Shown piece by piece: positions 1 through 9,030 of a stretch of 33,175 nt of DNA. Within the stretch, counting starts at the first letter, position 1. Every line of letters begins with the position of its first letter. This DNA comes from Gammaproteobacteria bacterium (GTDB lineage Bacteria > Pseudomonadota > Gammaproteobacteria > Ga0077536), in NCBI GenBank assembly GCA_020845935.1, contig JADLEV010000045.1:1-33175 (forward strand), given 5' to 3'. The notes under the pieces were generated by a model, which was not told where the DNA came from, did no database searches, and saw only the letters and a program-made list of their open reading frames with translations. Both the position numbers and the translations under genes were made by a program.

Positions 1-374
1 GCATCGGCGGTGTTCGTGGCGCCCCGGACGCACCATGGTATGTGGTCGACAAGGACGTTGGCCGCAACGTGCTGATCGTCGCGCAAGGCCATGACCATCC
101 ACTGCTGCTGAGTGATTCGCTCGAGGTCACGGATCTGACCTGGATTGCCGGGCGACCTCCGGCCCTGCCGCTGCCTTGCCGAGCAAAAACCCGCTATCGG
201 CAACCGGATCAGGCCTGCTCCGTCGAGGCGCTCGATGCCAATCGTTGCCGGGTTCGGTTCGAGCAGCCGCAGCGTGCCGTCACCCCCGGCCAGTCGGTCG
301 TTTTCTATCAGGGCGAAGTCTGCCTCGGCGGCGGCATCATCACGGCCCGCTATTGCGGCTTACCCTGCACCTGA
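1..374 (+). CDS. mnmA: tRNA 2-thiouridylase MnmA, C-terminal part (5' truncated by window)
   Basis: About 123 C-terminal residues are visible, read from base 3 to the TGA at 372-374. They match the C-terminal part of MnmA (TrmU), which uses ATP and persulfide sulfur to thiolate U34 of tRNA-Lys, -Glu and -Gln. Recognisable features are the IGG segment followed by PWYVVDKD and [11 protein letters not shown], then the beta-barrel domain ending in [18 protein letters not shown]. The catalytic PP-loop and cysteines lie upstream, outside the window. acnA starts 51 bp downstream on the same strand. Identity is secure from the motif order; only the 5' extent is unknown. Confidence 0.93.
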   Translation, partial: IGGVRGAPDAPWYVVDKDVGRNVLIVAQGHDHPLLLSDSLEVTDLTWIAGRPPALPLPCRAKTRYRQPDQACSVEALDANRCRVRFEQPQRAVTPGQSVVFYQGEVCLGGGIITARYCGLPCT

Positions 375-425
375 AGATCGCCGATAATTCGCACCTTTCA
401 CCTGCCCCGAAACGATGGAGTCCCA

Positions 426-3086
426 ATGACCAACAGCTTCGATACCCGCGCCACCCTCAAGGTTGGAGGCCGCGATTACGTCATCTACAACCTGAAGAAA
501 CTCACCGGCCAGTATCCGATCGACCGCTTGCCCTATGCGCAGAAAATCCTGCTGGAGAACCTGCTGCGGCATGAGGATGGCCTGAACATCACGCGCGAGG
601 ACATCGAGGCGCTGGCGAACTGGGACGCCAAGGCCGAACCGAGTCGCGAGATTGCGTTCACCCCCGCCCGCGTGCTGATGCAGGACTTCACCGGCGTACC
701 TGCCGTGGTCGATCTCGCGGCGATGCGCGACGCGATGCAGGCGCTGGGCGGCGATCCGACCAGGATCAATCCGCTGTCACCGGCCGAACTCGTGATCGAC
801 CACTCGGTGCAGGTCGATGTCTTTGGCCAGCCCGATGCGCTGGCGCAGAACTCCGCCATCGAGTACAGCCGCAACGAGGAGCGTTACTATTTCCTCAAGT
901 GGGGCCAGCAGGCACTGTCGAACTTCAAGGTCGTGCCGCCGAACACGGGCATCGTGCATCAGGTCAACCTGGAGCACCTGGCGCGGACCGTCATGACTGC
1001 AGAACGAGATGGCGCCACGATCGCCTATCCGGATACCGTCGTCGGCACCGACTCGCACACAACGATGATCAATGGCCTCGGCGTGCTCGGCTGGGGCGTT
1101 GGCGGCATCGAAGCGGAAGCGGCGATGCTGGGCCAGCCGGTGACGATGCTGATCCCGGAAGTGATCGGCATGCGCCTGACCGGGCGGATGCCCGAAGGAT
1201 CGACCGCGACCGATCTCGTGCTGACCATCACGCAAATGCTGCGCAAGAAGGGCGTGGTTGGAAAATTCGTCGAATTCTTCGGGCCTGGCCTCGACAACCT
1301 TGGCCTCGCCGATCGCGCGACCATTGCCAACATGGCGCCGGAATACGGTGCGACCTGCGGCATCTTCCCGATCGATGCCGAGACCATCAATTACCTGCTC
1401 TTGTCCGGCCGCGACCCGGCGCAGATTGCGCTGGTCGAAGCCTATGCCCAGGCCACTGGGCTGTGGCGCGATGCCAAGGTTGAAGCGGTCTATACCGATA
1501 CGCTCGAACTCGACATGGGCACGATCGTGCCGTCGATGGCTGGCCCAAAGCGTCCACAGGACCGCGTTCCGCTGGCGAATGCCCGGCAGGTCTATCGCGA
1601 CAGCCTGCCGGCGCTCGTCGCCAATCGCACCGGCGACGGCAGCGTCAAAGTGTCCGATCAGGGACGCGACTACGACCTGCGCGATGGCGCCGTGGTCATC
1701 GCCGCGATTACCTCTTGCACCAACACCTCGAACCCCTCGGTGCTGATCGGTGCGGGCTTGCTGGCAAGGAAGGCACGTGAGCGCGGCTTGCGCTCGCAGC
1801 CGTGGGTCAAGACCAGTCTCGCACCAGGGTCAAAAGTCGTCACCGATTACCTCGATCGAGCGGGCCTCAGCGCGCCATTGAACGCGCTCGGATTCAACAC
1901 CGTTGGCTACGGCTGCACGACCTGCATTGGCAACTCTGGCCCGCTACCACCGGCGGTGTCGCAGGCCATCAAGGATGGCAAACTCGTAGCCTGCTCGGTG
2001 TTGTCCGGCAATCGCAATTTCGAGGGCCGCGTCCACGCCGAAGTGCAGATGAACTTCCTGGCGTCGCCGCCGCTGGTAGTCGCGTATGCGATCGCTGGCA
2101 CACTGGATCTCGATTTGACCAAGGATCCGATCGGCCAGGATCCGGCCGGCAAGCCGGTCTATCTCAAGGAGATCTGGCCGAGCCAGAAAGAGATTTCCGA
2201 TACGCTTGCCAAAGCGGTCGACGCGACGATGTATGCCGCAAGCTACCGCGATGTTTTCAAGGGTGATGAGCGTTGGGTCGCACTCGCGGCACCGACTGGC
2301 AGCCGCTACCGCTGGGACGACAAATCGACCTACGTGCAGAACCCGCCGTACTTCCGTGGCATGACGTTGAACCCGCCGGGCATCAAACCGTGCGCCAATG
2401 CGCGCGTGCTCGCCAAACTCGGAGACAGCATCACGACCGACCACATCTCGCCCGCCGGCAACATCAAGGCGGACAGTCCGGCCGGCAAGTATCTGGTCGC
2501 ACACGGGGTGCAGCCGGCGGACTTCAATTCCTATGGTTCGCGGCGCGGCAATCATGAAGTGATGATGCGCGGCACATTCGCCAATATCCGCCTGCGCAAC
2601 CAGATTGCCCCTGGGACCGAAGGCGGCTGGACCCGCCATCAGCCATCTGGCGAGCAGATGACCATTTACGATGCCTCGATGCGTTATCAGGCCGAGGGTA
2701 CCCCGCTGTTGATCCTCGCCGGCAAGGAATATGGCACCGGGTCGTCACGCGACTGGGCGGCCAAGGGCACGATGCTGCTGGGAGTCCATACCGTAATCGC
2801 GGAAAGTTTCGAGCGCATCCATCGTTCGAACTTGATTGGCATGGGCGTCCTGCCGTTGGTCTACAAGGCCGGACAGAACGCGGAGACGCTCGGCTTGAGC
2901 GGCACCGAAAGCTACTCGATCGTCGGTCTGACCGATGGCGCCCGAGAGGTGACGATCATCGCGACTGCCGCCGACGGCAAGAAGGTCGAGTTCAAGTGTA
3001 CGGTCCGCATCGACACGCCAAAGGAGTGGGATTACTACAAGAACGGCGGCATCCTGCACTACGTGCTGCGCCAACTCGCCAAGTAA
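426..3086 (+). CDS. acnA: Aconitate hydratase A
   Basis: The 886-residue product has the normal length for AcnA, the monomeric [4Fe-4S] aconitase that interconverts citrate and isocitrate in the TCA cycle. It carries [19 protein letters not shown], then the iron-sulfur ligands Cys431 (in [10 protein letters not shown]), Cys497 and Cys500 (in [11 protein letters not shown]). The swivelling domain has the substrate-binding [14 protein letters not shown] segment. The start is supported by GGAG seven bases upstream of the ATG. AcnA types are also moonlighting iron-responsive RNA binders in some bacteria; nothing here tests that. The next gene begins two bases after the stop, so they are probably co-transcribed. 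2-methylcitrate-type AcnD is less likely from the motif set. Confidence 0.95.
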   Translation: MTNSFDTRATLKVGGRDYVIYNLKKLTGQYPIDRLPYAQKILLENLLRHEDGLNITREDIEALANWDAKAEPSREIAFTPARVLMQDFTGVPAVVDLAAMRDAMQALGGDPTRINPLSPAELVIDHSVQVDVFGQPDALAQNSAIEYSRNEERYYFLKWGQQALSNFKVVPPNTGIVHQVNLEHLARTVMTAERDGATIAYPDTVVGTDSHTTMINGLGVLGWGVGGIEAEAAMLGQPVTMLIPEVIGMRLTGRMPEGSTATDLVLTITQMLRKKGVVGKFVEFFGPGLDNLGLADRATIANMAPEYGATCGIFPIDAETINYLLLSGRDPAQIALVEAYAQATGLWRDAKVEAVYTDTLELDMGTIVPSMAGPKRPQDRVPLANARQVYRDSLPALVANRTGDGSVKVSDQGRDYDLRDGAVVIAAITSCTNTSNPSVLIGAGLLARKARERGLRSQPWVKTSLAPGSKVVTDYLDRAGLSAPLNALGFNTVGYGCTTCIGNSGPLPPAVSQAIKDGKLVACSVLSGNRNFEGRVHAEVQMNFLASPPLVVAYAIAGTLDLDLTKDPIGQDPAGKPVYLKEIWPSQKEISDTLAKAVDATMYAASYRDVFKGDERWVALAAPTGSRYRWDDKSTYVQNPPYFRGMTLNPPGIKPCANARVLAKLGDSITTDHISPAGNIKADSPAGKYLVAHGVQPADFNSYGSRRGNHEVMMRGTFANIRLRNQIAPGTEGGWTRHQPSGEQMTIYDASMRYQAEGTPLLILAGKEYGTGSSRDWAAKGTMLLGVHTVIAESFERIHRSNLIGMGVLPLVYKAGQNAETLGLSGTESYSIVGLTDGAREVTIIATAADGKKVEFKCTVRIDTPKEWDYYKNGGILHYVLRQLAK

Positions 3087-3088
3087 CG

Positions 3089-3688
3089 ATGCCATTCGCG
3101 ACCGACCGGGTGGTCCGTGCTGCGCCGACCCGCGCCGCGCGGGCCACCGGCCGGTGGCCCGAGAATGATTCCCTGCCGACGATCTACTGCCTGCAGCCGA
3201 TCGCCAGTGCCGATGCGCGGGTACTGATCCTCGGTTCGATGCCCGGCGCGGCATCGCTCCGCGCTGGGCAATATTACGCGCATCCGCGCAACGCCTTCTG
3301 GACCATCCTCGAGACACTGCTCGATCTGCCGCGCGACCTCTCTTATGAGCAACGCGTGGCAGCCCTGCAAGCGCGGTATATCGCCGTCTGGGACGTGCTC
3401 GCCGCATGCCGCCGCCGCTCCAGCCTCGATGCGGACATCGAGCCCCGATCCATCCGCGTCAATGATTTCGCCCAGTTCTTTGCGACCCATCAGGCAATCG
3501 AACGGGTCTGCTGCAACGGCGCCGCGGCTGCCACGCTCTTTCGGCGACACGTTGTCCCAAGACTGCGTGGCAACCGGACTCTGCCACTTGTTCGGCTACC
3601 CTCGACCAGCCCGGCGCACGCCGCGCTCACCCTTGCCGCCAAGGTCGAGGCGTGGCGCGCGATCCTGCAATCGGGATCACGGCCGTGA
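3089..3688 (+). CDS. DNA-deoxyinosine (hypoxanthine-DNA) glycosylase, UDG family 6
   Basis: The 199-residue protein has the uracil-DNA-glycosylase fold signature in the family-6 version: GSMPG at residues 49-53, YYAHPRN at 62-68 and PSTSPAHA at 171-178. Family-6 enzymes remove hypoxanthine arising from adenine deamination and start base-excision repair. The ATG at 3089 is two bases after the acnA stop; no strong ribosome-binding site is visible, so coupling to acnA is likely. The first 30 residues are Arg/Ala-rich and poorly family-like, so the true start could lie later, but no good alternative ATG precedes GSMPG. A four-base GTGA overlap links it to the next gene. Confidence 0.85.
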   Translation: MPFATDRVVRAAPTRAARATGRWPENDSLPTIYCLQPIASADARVLILGSMPGAASLRAGQYYAHPRNAFWTILETLLDLPRDLSYEQRVAALQARYIAVWDVLAACRRRSSLDADIEPRSIRVNDFAQFFATHQAIERVCCNGAAAATLFRRHVVPRLRGNRTLPLVRLPSTSPAHAALTLAAKVEAWRAILQSGSRP

Positions 3689-4263
3689 GCAGCCGAGTGC
3701 CCCAGGTTGCGCTGGCGGGCTTGTTACCGCTGGTACTGGGCAATCATCTGGCGTGGGCCGGGGAAATCGGCGACCTGCTGCTGTCCCGGGCTGACCGGAT
3801 ACAGCCAGTCGTGCATTTGCCCGAGGAGCCCGATCACCCTCATCCGATGCAGACCTATCGCCGTATCGGGCTGGAACGTAGTCGTAGCTGTCCACAGGAA
3901 CCGTGTCCGTCGTACACGATGTTTCTCTACTCCGACGACAGCGTGCTGTACACCGGGCAGGGATTTCCGCCAGGCGCCGCACTGCCAAACGGTCAGGTAA
4001 TCGCGAGACTTGATGCCACGCTTGCCGCCAGGCTGCGTGCTTACCTCGCAGCGCTGGATCATGGCGCGGGCGATAGCACCGGCGACACGCTGTACGGCAT
4101 TCCGGGTACCGACGCCTGGGCCATCGTGTTGCTCGAAACGGATCAGGAACTCAGCCTAATCGTTGATTACGGCCATGCCGCTCCATCCGAGGTTTGGGCA
4201 CTGATCGGTCTACTGGAACATGCGGCGTGGTCGTCGTTGCATGGTAGTGAATTCGAGCGCTGA
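3685..4263 (+). CDS. Secreted DUF6438-like hypothetical protein
   Basis: The 192-residue product starts at a GTG that overlaps the previous stop in a GTGA junction. This gives a credible signal peptide (hydrophobic LAGLLPLVLG ending near HLAWAG). The mature part contains a two-cysteine segment, IGLERSRSCPQEPCPSY, then SDDSVLYTGQGF. This recalls the DUF6438 pattern of an Arg-containing strand, a C-x-x-x-C-P-x-Y motif and a V-x-Y-x-G strand. No function is known for that family. It probably sits in the periplasm or outer envelope. An upstream start at 3652 is possible but would overlap the glycosylase by 37 bases. Confidence 0.6.
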   Translation: MSSRVPQVALAGLLPLVLGNHLAWAGEIGDLLLSRADRIQPVVHLPEEPDHPHPMQTYRRIGLERSRSCPQEPCPSYTMFLYSDDSVLYTGQGFPPGAALPNGQVIARLDATLAARLRAYLAALDHGAGDSTGDTLYGIPGTDAWAIVLLETDQELSLIVDYGHAAPSEVWALIGLLEHAAWSSLHGSEFER

Positions 4264-4307
4264 TCGAACCCCGCCCGTTCAGCGCGCATAAACATTGGCC
4301 CCACCGT

Positions 4308-4313
4308 TATAAT
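4308..4313 (+). promoter_or_regulatory. Possible -10 element before the DUF4870-like gene
   Basis: A perfect TATAAT lies 89 bases upstream of the ATG at 4402, in the only AT-rich part of this gap. No convincing -35 hexamer is found 16-18 bases upstream, so this is a tentative promoter that would probably need an activator. Confidence 0.3.
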
Positions 4314-4401
4314 CGGGCTGGTGCTCGGTGCGATGGTGCGGCCATGCACCTAACGGAGTTCCTTGCTGGATTTACGCACCTGCCTACCGAGGGTGAGCCC
4401 A

Positions 4402-4746
4402 ATGAACGACGACGTCGCGACAACAGTGGTGTCTCAGGATTCGAAAAACATCGCCTTGCTGACCTGGATCGGTACGATATTTTTCGGTTTCATTCCAGGC
4501 TTGGTGTTCTATCTCATCAAAAAGGACGACCCCTACATTCAGGACCAGGCTAAAGAGGCCCTGAACTGGTCGATAACAGCGATCCTCGGCTACTGCGCGG
4601 GTTTGATTCTGTCGCTGATCCTGATCGGAGTTCTGGTCATCGTCGCGGTCGGCATCTGCCATCTCGTGTTCTGCATCATGGGCGCGGTAAAAGCATCGGA
4701 AGGCAAGCCGTTCCGCGTGCCCTACGCGTTACGTCTCATCAAGTAG
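4402..4746 (+). CDS. Small DUF4870-like membrane protein
   Basis: This is a 114-residue protein with a hydrophobic segment at about residues 16-38 and a long hydrophobic stretch at about 56-92, probably two helices. The layout SKNIALLTWIG, then QAKEALNW, and FRVPYALRLIK at the C-terminus is typical of DUF4870 (Tic20-like) inner-membrane proteins, whose role is unknown. The ATG at 4402 has a GAGGGTGAG ribosome-binding site nearby; an upstream TTG at 4363 lacks one and would add a non-conserved leader. It is followed by a strong hairpin, so it ends the region-1 transcript. Confidence 0.75.
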   Translation: MNDDVATTVVSQDSKNIALLTWIGTIFFGFIPGLVFYLIKKDDPYIQDQAKEALNWSITAILGYCAGLILSLILIGVLVIVAVGICHLVFCIMGAVKASEGKPFRVPYALRLIK

Positions 4747-4795
4747 TGCTTCGATCTCACCAGGGCCCCAGACGCAGGCCGAGCGTTGACTCACC

Positions 4796-4824
4796 GACTT
4801 GGCCGGTATGACACCGGCCAAGTC
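4796..4824 (+). terminator. Hairpin terminator after the DUF4870-like gene
   Basis: A perfect 12-bp stem (GACTTGGCCGGT at 4796-4807 with its complement at 4813-4824) closes a 5-base loop, followed by TTCTGT. The T-tract is weak, but the position 50 bases after the stop fits an intrinsic terminator. Confidence 0.65.
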
Positions 4825-5112
4825 TTCTGTCCGCACCAGTTTGAGCTACGGTTTCGACTGGGGGTGCGTTGCGCCACACTATCTTGAGCACGGACGGCTA
4901 CACCACTGCGACGCGGCCGCTGGTCAGGATATGCCACCCCTGAGCGCAGTCGCCCGATGTTTTTGTCAGCGCGGTTATTTGCCCCTTACCCTGAACTTTC
5001 CTTGGTTCACCAAGTACCCTCAGCAATTTGTCACTACCATGATTTATGAGATCATGAAACTGCTGATCAATTCCATTCACAACACGCTTAGTTCATCGGG
5101 AAGGGAGAGACT
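4825..5112. other. Intergenic region upstream of the ligM-like gene
   Basis: Together with the preceding hairpin this makes a gap of about 365 bases without a convincing gene. Small open frames here lack family resemblance and ribosome-binding sites. The last 130 bases are AT-richer than the surroundings and presumably hold the ligM-like promoter. Two short inverted repeats are visible: CTTGG/CCAAG at 5001-5014 and CATGAT/ATCATG at 5038-5056. Confidence 0.5.
5038..5056. promoter_or_regulatory. Candidate operator for the ligM-like gene
   Basis: An inverted repeat CATGAT-N7-ATCATG lies 57 bases before the ATG at 5113, in a short AT-rich tract. Its position and symmetry suit a dimeric regulator, but no regulator gene is adjacent. 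Confidence 0.25.
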
Positions 5113-6513
5113 ATGTCGCAACAAAATCTCAGTTCATTGATCAAGGCCCACGGCAACGCCGTGAACCTGCTGCGCAACTCGAAAGTAGGCATGTACGTCT
5201 ACCCGGTCGTCGCGCCGGAGTTTTCGAACTGGCGCAGCGAGCAGGCGGCCTGGCGCCATTCGGCCGTATTGTTCGACCAGAGTCATCATATGGACGAACT
5301 CATCGTCGAAGGTCCGGATGCCGCCCGGTTTCTCGACCATGTCGGCATCAACAGCTTCGCCAATTTCGATCTGAATCGCGCCAAGCACTTCGTGCCGGTG
5401 ACGCCGGCAGGTCATGTCATCGGCGACATGATCATCTTTCGCGAACGCGAGGATAAGTTCGTTCTCGTCGGACGCGCGCCGACCGCGAATTGGATCCGGT
5501 TCCAGCAGGCCATCAACAACTTCAAGGTCCGTCTGACGCACGACCCCCGTTCGGACAGCCGGCCCGATGGCAAGGCGATCTACCGCACCCATTATCGCTT
5601 CCAGATTCAGGGGCCCGAGGCGAATAAAATCTTCGACCGCATCAATGGCGGCCCGGTGCCGGACATCAAGTTCTTCAACGTCGACTGGATCAAAGTCGGC
5701 TCCCGGCGGGTGCAGGCGCTGCGTCACGGCATGGCCGGCGCACCCGGCCTCGAAATCTGGGGACCCTATGCTGACAAGCACTACATCCAATCGACCATTC
5801 AGGAGGCTGCGCGCGAGGTTGGTGTGGATCTGCGTTTGGTCGGCAGCCGCGCCTACTCGACCAACACGCTCGAATCCGGCTGGATTCCATCACCATTGCC
5901 CGGCATCTATACAGGCGCTGGCATGATGCAGGACTATCGTGACTGGCTCGGTGCAGACAGCTACGAAGCCGTTGGCTCGATCGGTGGCAGTTTCGTCAGC
6001 GACAATATCGAGGATTACTACGTCAATCCGTTTGAACTCGGCTATGGCTTCTACATCGGCTGGAAATCCGACTTCATCGGCAAGGACGCACTGGCAAAGA
6101 TGAAGGACCGCAAGAATCGGCAAAAGGTCACGCTGGAATGGAATCGCGACGATGTCATCAAGGTCATCGCGTCGTCATTCGAGGAAGGCACACCGTGCAA
6201 GTGGATCGATTTTCCGCAGCCGAACTATGCCTCCAGCAGCGCCGACTGCTTGATGCGCGACGGCAAGATGCTCGGGATGTCGATGTTCAATGGTTACTCC
6301 TTCAACGAGCGCTGCGTGCTATCGCTCGGCGTGGTCGATGCCGACGTGAAAATTGGCGATCAGTTGACGCTGCTTTGGGGCGAACCCGAGCAGACCGGCA
6401 AGACGTCCGTCGAGGAGCACAGACAGGCCGAAATCCGCGTGCTGGTCTCCCCGACTCCGTATGCCCGCGAGGCGCGGGAGAACTATGCGGACAGTTGGCG
6501 GACCAAGTCCTGA
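5113..6513 (+). CDS. LigM/DesA-type tetrahydrofolate-dependent O-demethylase
   Basis: This 466-residue GcvT-fold protein resembles the aryl-methyl-ether demethylases LigM (vanillate, 3-O-methylgallate) and DesA (syringate) of sphingomonads. These pass the methoxy methyl to tetrahydrofolate in the cytoplasm. Shared landmarks as I recall them are YVYPVVAPEFSNWR near residues 28-41, SAVLFDQSHHM at 50-60, LRHGMAGAPGLEIWGPY at 203-219, GSRAY at 244-248 and NTLESGWIPSPLP at 251-263. His59 and Tyr248 align with LigM residues that I remember as implicated in catalysis. Length is close to LigM (about 470) and well above GcvT or DMSP demethylase (about 370). AAGGGAGAG precedes the ATG. It is monocistronic, with hairpins on both sides. 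The substrate is inferred, not proven. Confidence 0.8.
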   Translation: MSQQNLSSLIKAHGNAVNLLRNSKVGMYVYPVVAPEFSNWRSEQAAWRHSAVLFDQSHHMDELIVEGPDAARFLDHVGINSFANFDLNRAKHFVPVTPAGHVIGDMIIFREREDKFVLVGRAPTANWIRFQQAINNFKVRLTHDPRSDSRPDGKAIYRTHYRFQIQGPEANKIFDRINGGPVPDIKFFNVDWIKVGSRRVQALRHGMAGAPGLEIWGPYADKHYIQSTIQEAAREVGVDLRLVGSRAYSTNTLESGWIPSPLPGIYTGAGMMQDYRDWLGADSYEAVGSIGGSFVSDNIEDYYVNPFELGYGFYIGWKSDFIGKDALAKMKDRKNRQKVTLEWNRDDVIKVIASSFEEGTPCKWIDFPQPNYASSSADCLMRDGKMLGMSMFNGYSFNERCVLSLGVVDADVKIGDQLTLLWGEPEQTGKTSVEEHRQAEIRVLVSPTPYAREARENYADSWRTKS

Positions 6514-6530
6514 TCCGATGAACCTTCCGG

Positions 6531-6570
6531 CAGCCTCGTAACCGCCTCGACCGGCGCGGTTACGAGGCTG
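6531..6570. terminator. 15-bp hairpin between convergent genes
   Basis: A perfect 15-bp stem (CAGCCTCGTAACCGC at 6531-6545 and its complement at 6556-6570) has a 10-base loop. It lies 18 bases after the ligM-like stop and 50 bases past the stop of the minus-strand gene, so it could serve both transcripts. No T-tract follows on either strand. Confidence 0.6.
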
Positions 6571-6620
6571 CGGATTACGGAGTTTCAGGCCGGCTTGGCA
6601 CCGACGGTCCGCATGGCCTG

Positions 6621-7010
6621 CTATTTCTTGGTGCGGGCCTTGTACGTGCGCACCGCCTCGTTGTAGCTGTCAGCGACGGCGTGCATGTCGTCAACCATTC
6701 CATTGTAGAGGTCGACCAGCGCATCAGTGTCATCCTCCTGCCGCTTGGCGACCGTCGCGGCAGCGTCCGTCTGAGCCGCGTCTGGTCGTGCTGCCTGGAG
6801 CTGTTTCAGGCATTCGAGATAGACCTGGCCTTCGTCATTGTAGGACTTCACAGCATTCCTTGCGGCAAGCATTTCCGCTTCCGTCGCGGAGGCAGCGTTC
6901 GGGATCTCCGGCTTTGTCGCAGGCCGTTTGCAATTGCCAGTATCTACCGCTAGCGCGCCATCGGCGAATGCGACGCACGTAACCAATGCTGCCACCACGA
7001 GTTTATTCAT
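6621..7010 (-). CDS. Small secreted helical protein of unknown function
   Basis: The 129-residue product begins with a clear signal peptide (MNKLVVAALVTCVAFADGALA) and continues as a mainly charged, probably helical protein rich in Ala, Asp and Glu, with one Cys soon after the cleavage site and one in YLECLKQ. The segment PEIPNAASATEAEMLAARNAVKSY resembles small periplasmic proteins seen in other gammaproteobacteria, but I cannot name a family. AGGAG seven bases before the ATG at 7010 fixes the start; an in-frame upstream extension would hide the signal peptide. Its neighbours give no functional hint. Confidence 0.65.
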   Translation of the reverse strand: MNKLVVAALVTCVAFADGALAVDTGNCKRPATKPEIPNAASATEAEMLAARNAVKSYNDEGQVYLECLKQLQAARPDAAQTDAAATVAKRQEDDTDALVDLYNGMVDDMHAVADSYNEAVRTYKARTKK

Positions 7011-7391
7011 TTCAGGTCTCCTGAATCCTGTAAAGGCTGCGATATAGGTACACGAAGACTGCCCGCCCCGAACTTGAATTACGCAAAAGCTTAACGCCTG
7101 CGCCACAGATGCCTGCGTGTCGGCTCCGGCCGGACCCAATGCCGCGGCTCGGTCCATACCAAGATGGCTTCACCTGGCCTGGAAAATCCAGTACCTCAGA
7201 CCCGAACTGGCAACCCTGTTAATCTGGACACGCCGACGCAGGAGTTCGGCCGGGACGCATCGTAGCAGCCCGGTGCGTGTGGCGCTATCTGCTGCGATTG
7301 TCTGGGACTCTGCATGATATTTTCGGTGGTCGAGCGACCACTGCAGAGAAACTGCACTGCGCGCTTGCGCCGCTGCCAATCGCGAGGTGGC
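7011..7391. other. Intergenic region with no recognised gene
   Basis: About 380 bases between two minus-strand genes. It must hold the promoter for the small secreted protein. A short inverted repeat, GTGGTC-GAGC-GACCAC at 7326-7341, lies 50 bases past the rseB stop but has no following T-tract. I see no RNA gene or family-like short protein. Confidence 0.5.
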
Positions 7392-8423
7392 TTATTGCGT
7401 ATCGCGATATTCGACAGCGCCGGCGATGCGGCGCACGGTATCCAGTGGAACCTCGCCGACAACCGTTATCTGATGCTTGCGCTCCACGCGCCCGAGCGCA
7501 TTGACGGCACCGCGTGTGCTAAAGCCGCGCAGGGGTTTCTTGACATCATCGAGCTGTTCGATGAATACCGAAACCATCGCCAGACCATCAGAAAACACCC
7601 AATGTCGAACCGGAACGCGACTGGCCGAAACCATTTGCTCATGGTCCTCAAGCATTTTGAATCCCGCAGGCAACCAACTGACATTCCAGTCCGAGTCAAC
7701 GGTATCGCCCGCGGCATCATCGGCGCCGGCTTCTGCTTCGGGCTTGGTGTTCGCAAACCAGCGATAGCCGGCACTGCCGAATTCGGGTTCGAGCCAGGCA
7801 TCCGGAATGGCGTCATGTGTGGTAAGCGAAGTGAACTGGATTTCCTCGAGAATGCGGCCGTTGGCGTCAACGACCGTTGATCGCATAGGCAACTTGGATT
7901 CCTTGTCGATCCAGATCGCATAGCCGTAGCGATCATCCGCGGTCGGTCGTACCGCCACGTTCCAGGTGGCGCGGCCAGCGACCCGATCGTCACCTTTTAC
8001 CTCGATTTGGTAATACTCCCCGATGCCACTCGATGCCCCGATCAGAGCCAGGGGAAAATACTTCGTCGATGGGCTCTTCTCGACGACCACCGAACGATTG
8101 TCCGCGTAGATGCAGACCACACGCGAGCCGTCGCGAATCACCTCGCGCGCTGCGCCCGTCAGCGAGGTCATGCGCTCATACTCGCCGCTTCCTTCGGCGT
8201 CATTTACTTCTCCTCGATGCACGATCTTCAAGCTGTGAATCTGATTGCCCCGGTGGTAAACGAACGTCCCGGTGTAATGCAGCGCCCGGGTTGCCTCCGC
8301 CATGTGGTACAGAATGTCGGATGCCTGTGGCTGAGACTCGGCAGCCGCAGTCACAACCGCAGTGGCGATGACGATTCCGGCGGCATACCTGACGTGAGTG
8401 TCCCAGGACATCGGCATAGTCAC
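7392..8423 (-). CDS. rseB: Sigma-E regulatory protein RseB/MucB
   Basis: The 343-residue periplasmic protein has an N-terminal hydrophobic export segment (about residues 12-28), then the lipoprotein-like RseB fold: ALHYTGTFVYHRGNQIHSLKIVHR near 46-69, and a C-terminal domain containing WLPAGF, VFSDGLAMVSVFIEQ and TVVGEVPLDTVRRIA. RseB binds the periplasmic part of RseA, protects it from DegS and senses mislocalised envelope components. The GTG start at 8423 overlaps the rseA stop as GTGA; an ATG two codons later is an alternative. The protease gene mucD/degP that follows mucB in pseudomonads is not here. Confidence 0.92.
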   Translation of the reverse strand: MTMPMSWDTHVRYAAGIVIATAVVTAAAESQPQASDILYHMAEATRALHYTGTFVYHRGNQIHSLKIVHRGEVNDAEGSGEYERMTSLTGAAREVIRDGSRVVCIYADNRSVVVEKSPSTKYFPLALIGASSGIGEYYQIEVKGDDRVAGRATWNVAVRPTADDRYGYAIWIDKESKLPMRSTVVDANGRILEEIQFTSLTTHDAIPDAWLEPEFGSAGYRWFANTKPEAEAGADDAAGDTVDSDWNVSWLPAGFKMLEDHEQMVSASRVPVRHWVFSDGLAMVSVFIEQLDDVKKPLRGFSTRGAVNALGRVERKHQITVVGEVPLDTVRRIAGAVEYRDTQ

Positions 8424-9007
8424 CGTGCCGTCTCGTACCCTACGATCCGAACATAGGGATGAACTCCCGGCATGCCGCGATTGACGCGTTGCTCGTTGAA
8501 ATTGACGATGTAGCTTTCGAGCCGCTCGTCATGCTCCATCGGTACCGATTCTTCGTAACGCACCAACGCGACTTGGTTTGCATCAGAAGCGGCGGCATCG
8601 GCCATGTCCGCGGTCGGCGTCTGTACCACAGGCAATTGCTCGACGATTGCCCGGATTTCGCCGGGGCCGAGGCTCGGCCGAGCATCACGCAACATGCCGG
8701 TAACGGTAATGGTCCCGACGACAGTCAGCACCATGGATGCCGCAATCGGCATCCATCGCGCCAGCAGCGGTTTGGCCGCCGAAGCCGATTGCGGAACATG
8801 GTGCCAAGGTTGCACTGGCTGCGGCCGCATCGCGGTGCGCGGTTCGCGAGCATACTCTTCACGCAAGACTTCGCCGATCAGATTGTATCGCCGCCACGCA
8901 CCCTTCATCGCGGGATTGGCAAGCAACTCGTCGGTAAGCGACTGTTGCGATTCGATATCGAGTTCGTCGTCGACCATCGCCGACAATATTTCAAGTTTTT
9001 CACGCAT
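8420..9007 (-). CDS. rseA: Anti-sigma-E factor RseA/MucA
   Basis: A 195-residue single-pass inner-membrane protein. The N-terminal cytoplasmic domain starts MREKLEILSAMVDDELD and contains WRRYNLIGEVLR, typical of the RseA fold that holds sigma-E. One transmembrane helix lies at about 85-106, followed by a periplasmic tail ending near HPYVRIVGYE, which resembles MucA. The ATG at 9007 is chosen by family N-terminus. A TTG at 9034 overlaps the rpoE stop but would add nine unrelated residues. It is translationally coupled to rseB downstream. Release of sigma-E needs proteolysis of this protein. Confidence 0.9.
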   Translation of the reverse strand: MREKLEILSAMVDDELDIESQQSLTDELLANPAMKGAWRRYNLIGEVLREEYAREPRTAMRPQPVQPWHHVPQSASAAKPLLARWMPIAASMVLTVVGTITVTGMLRDARPSLGPGEIRAIVEQLPVVQTPTADMADAAASDANQVALVRYEESVPMEHDERLESYIVNFNEQRVNRGMPGVHPYVRIVGYETAR

Positions 9008-9030
9008 AATTTGCCTGGGCCACCACCCAA

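Noticed and set aside
4799-5140. Possible 113-residue protein before the ligM-like gene
   Set aside because: It starts inside the terminator stem, overlaps the ligM-like start, and has no ribosome-binding site or family resemblance.
7326-7341. Hairpin as the rseB terminator
   Set aside because: Only 6 bp and no T-tract on the minus strand, so it is recorded only as an inverted repeat in the gap.
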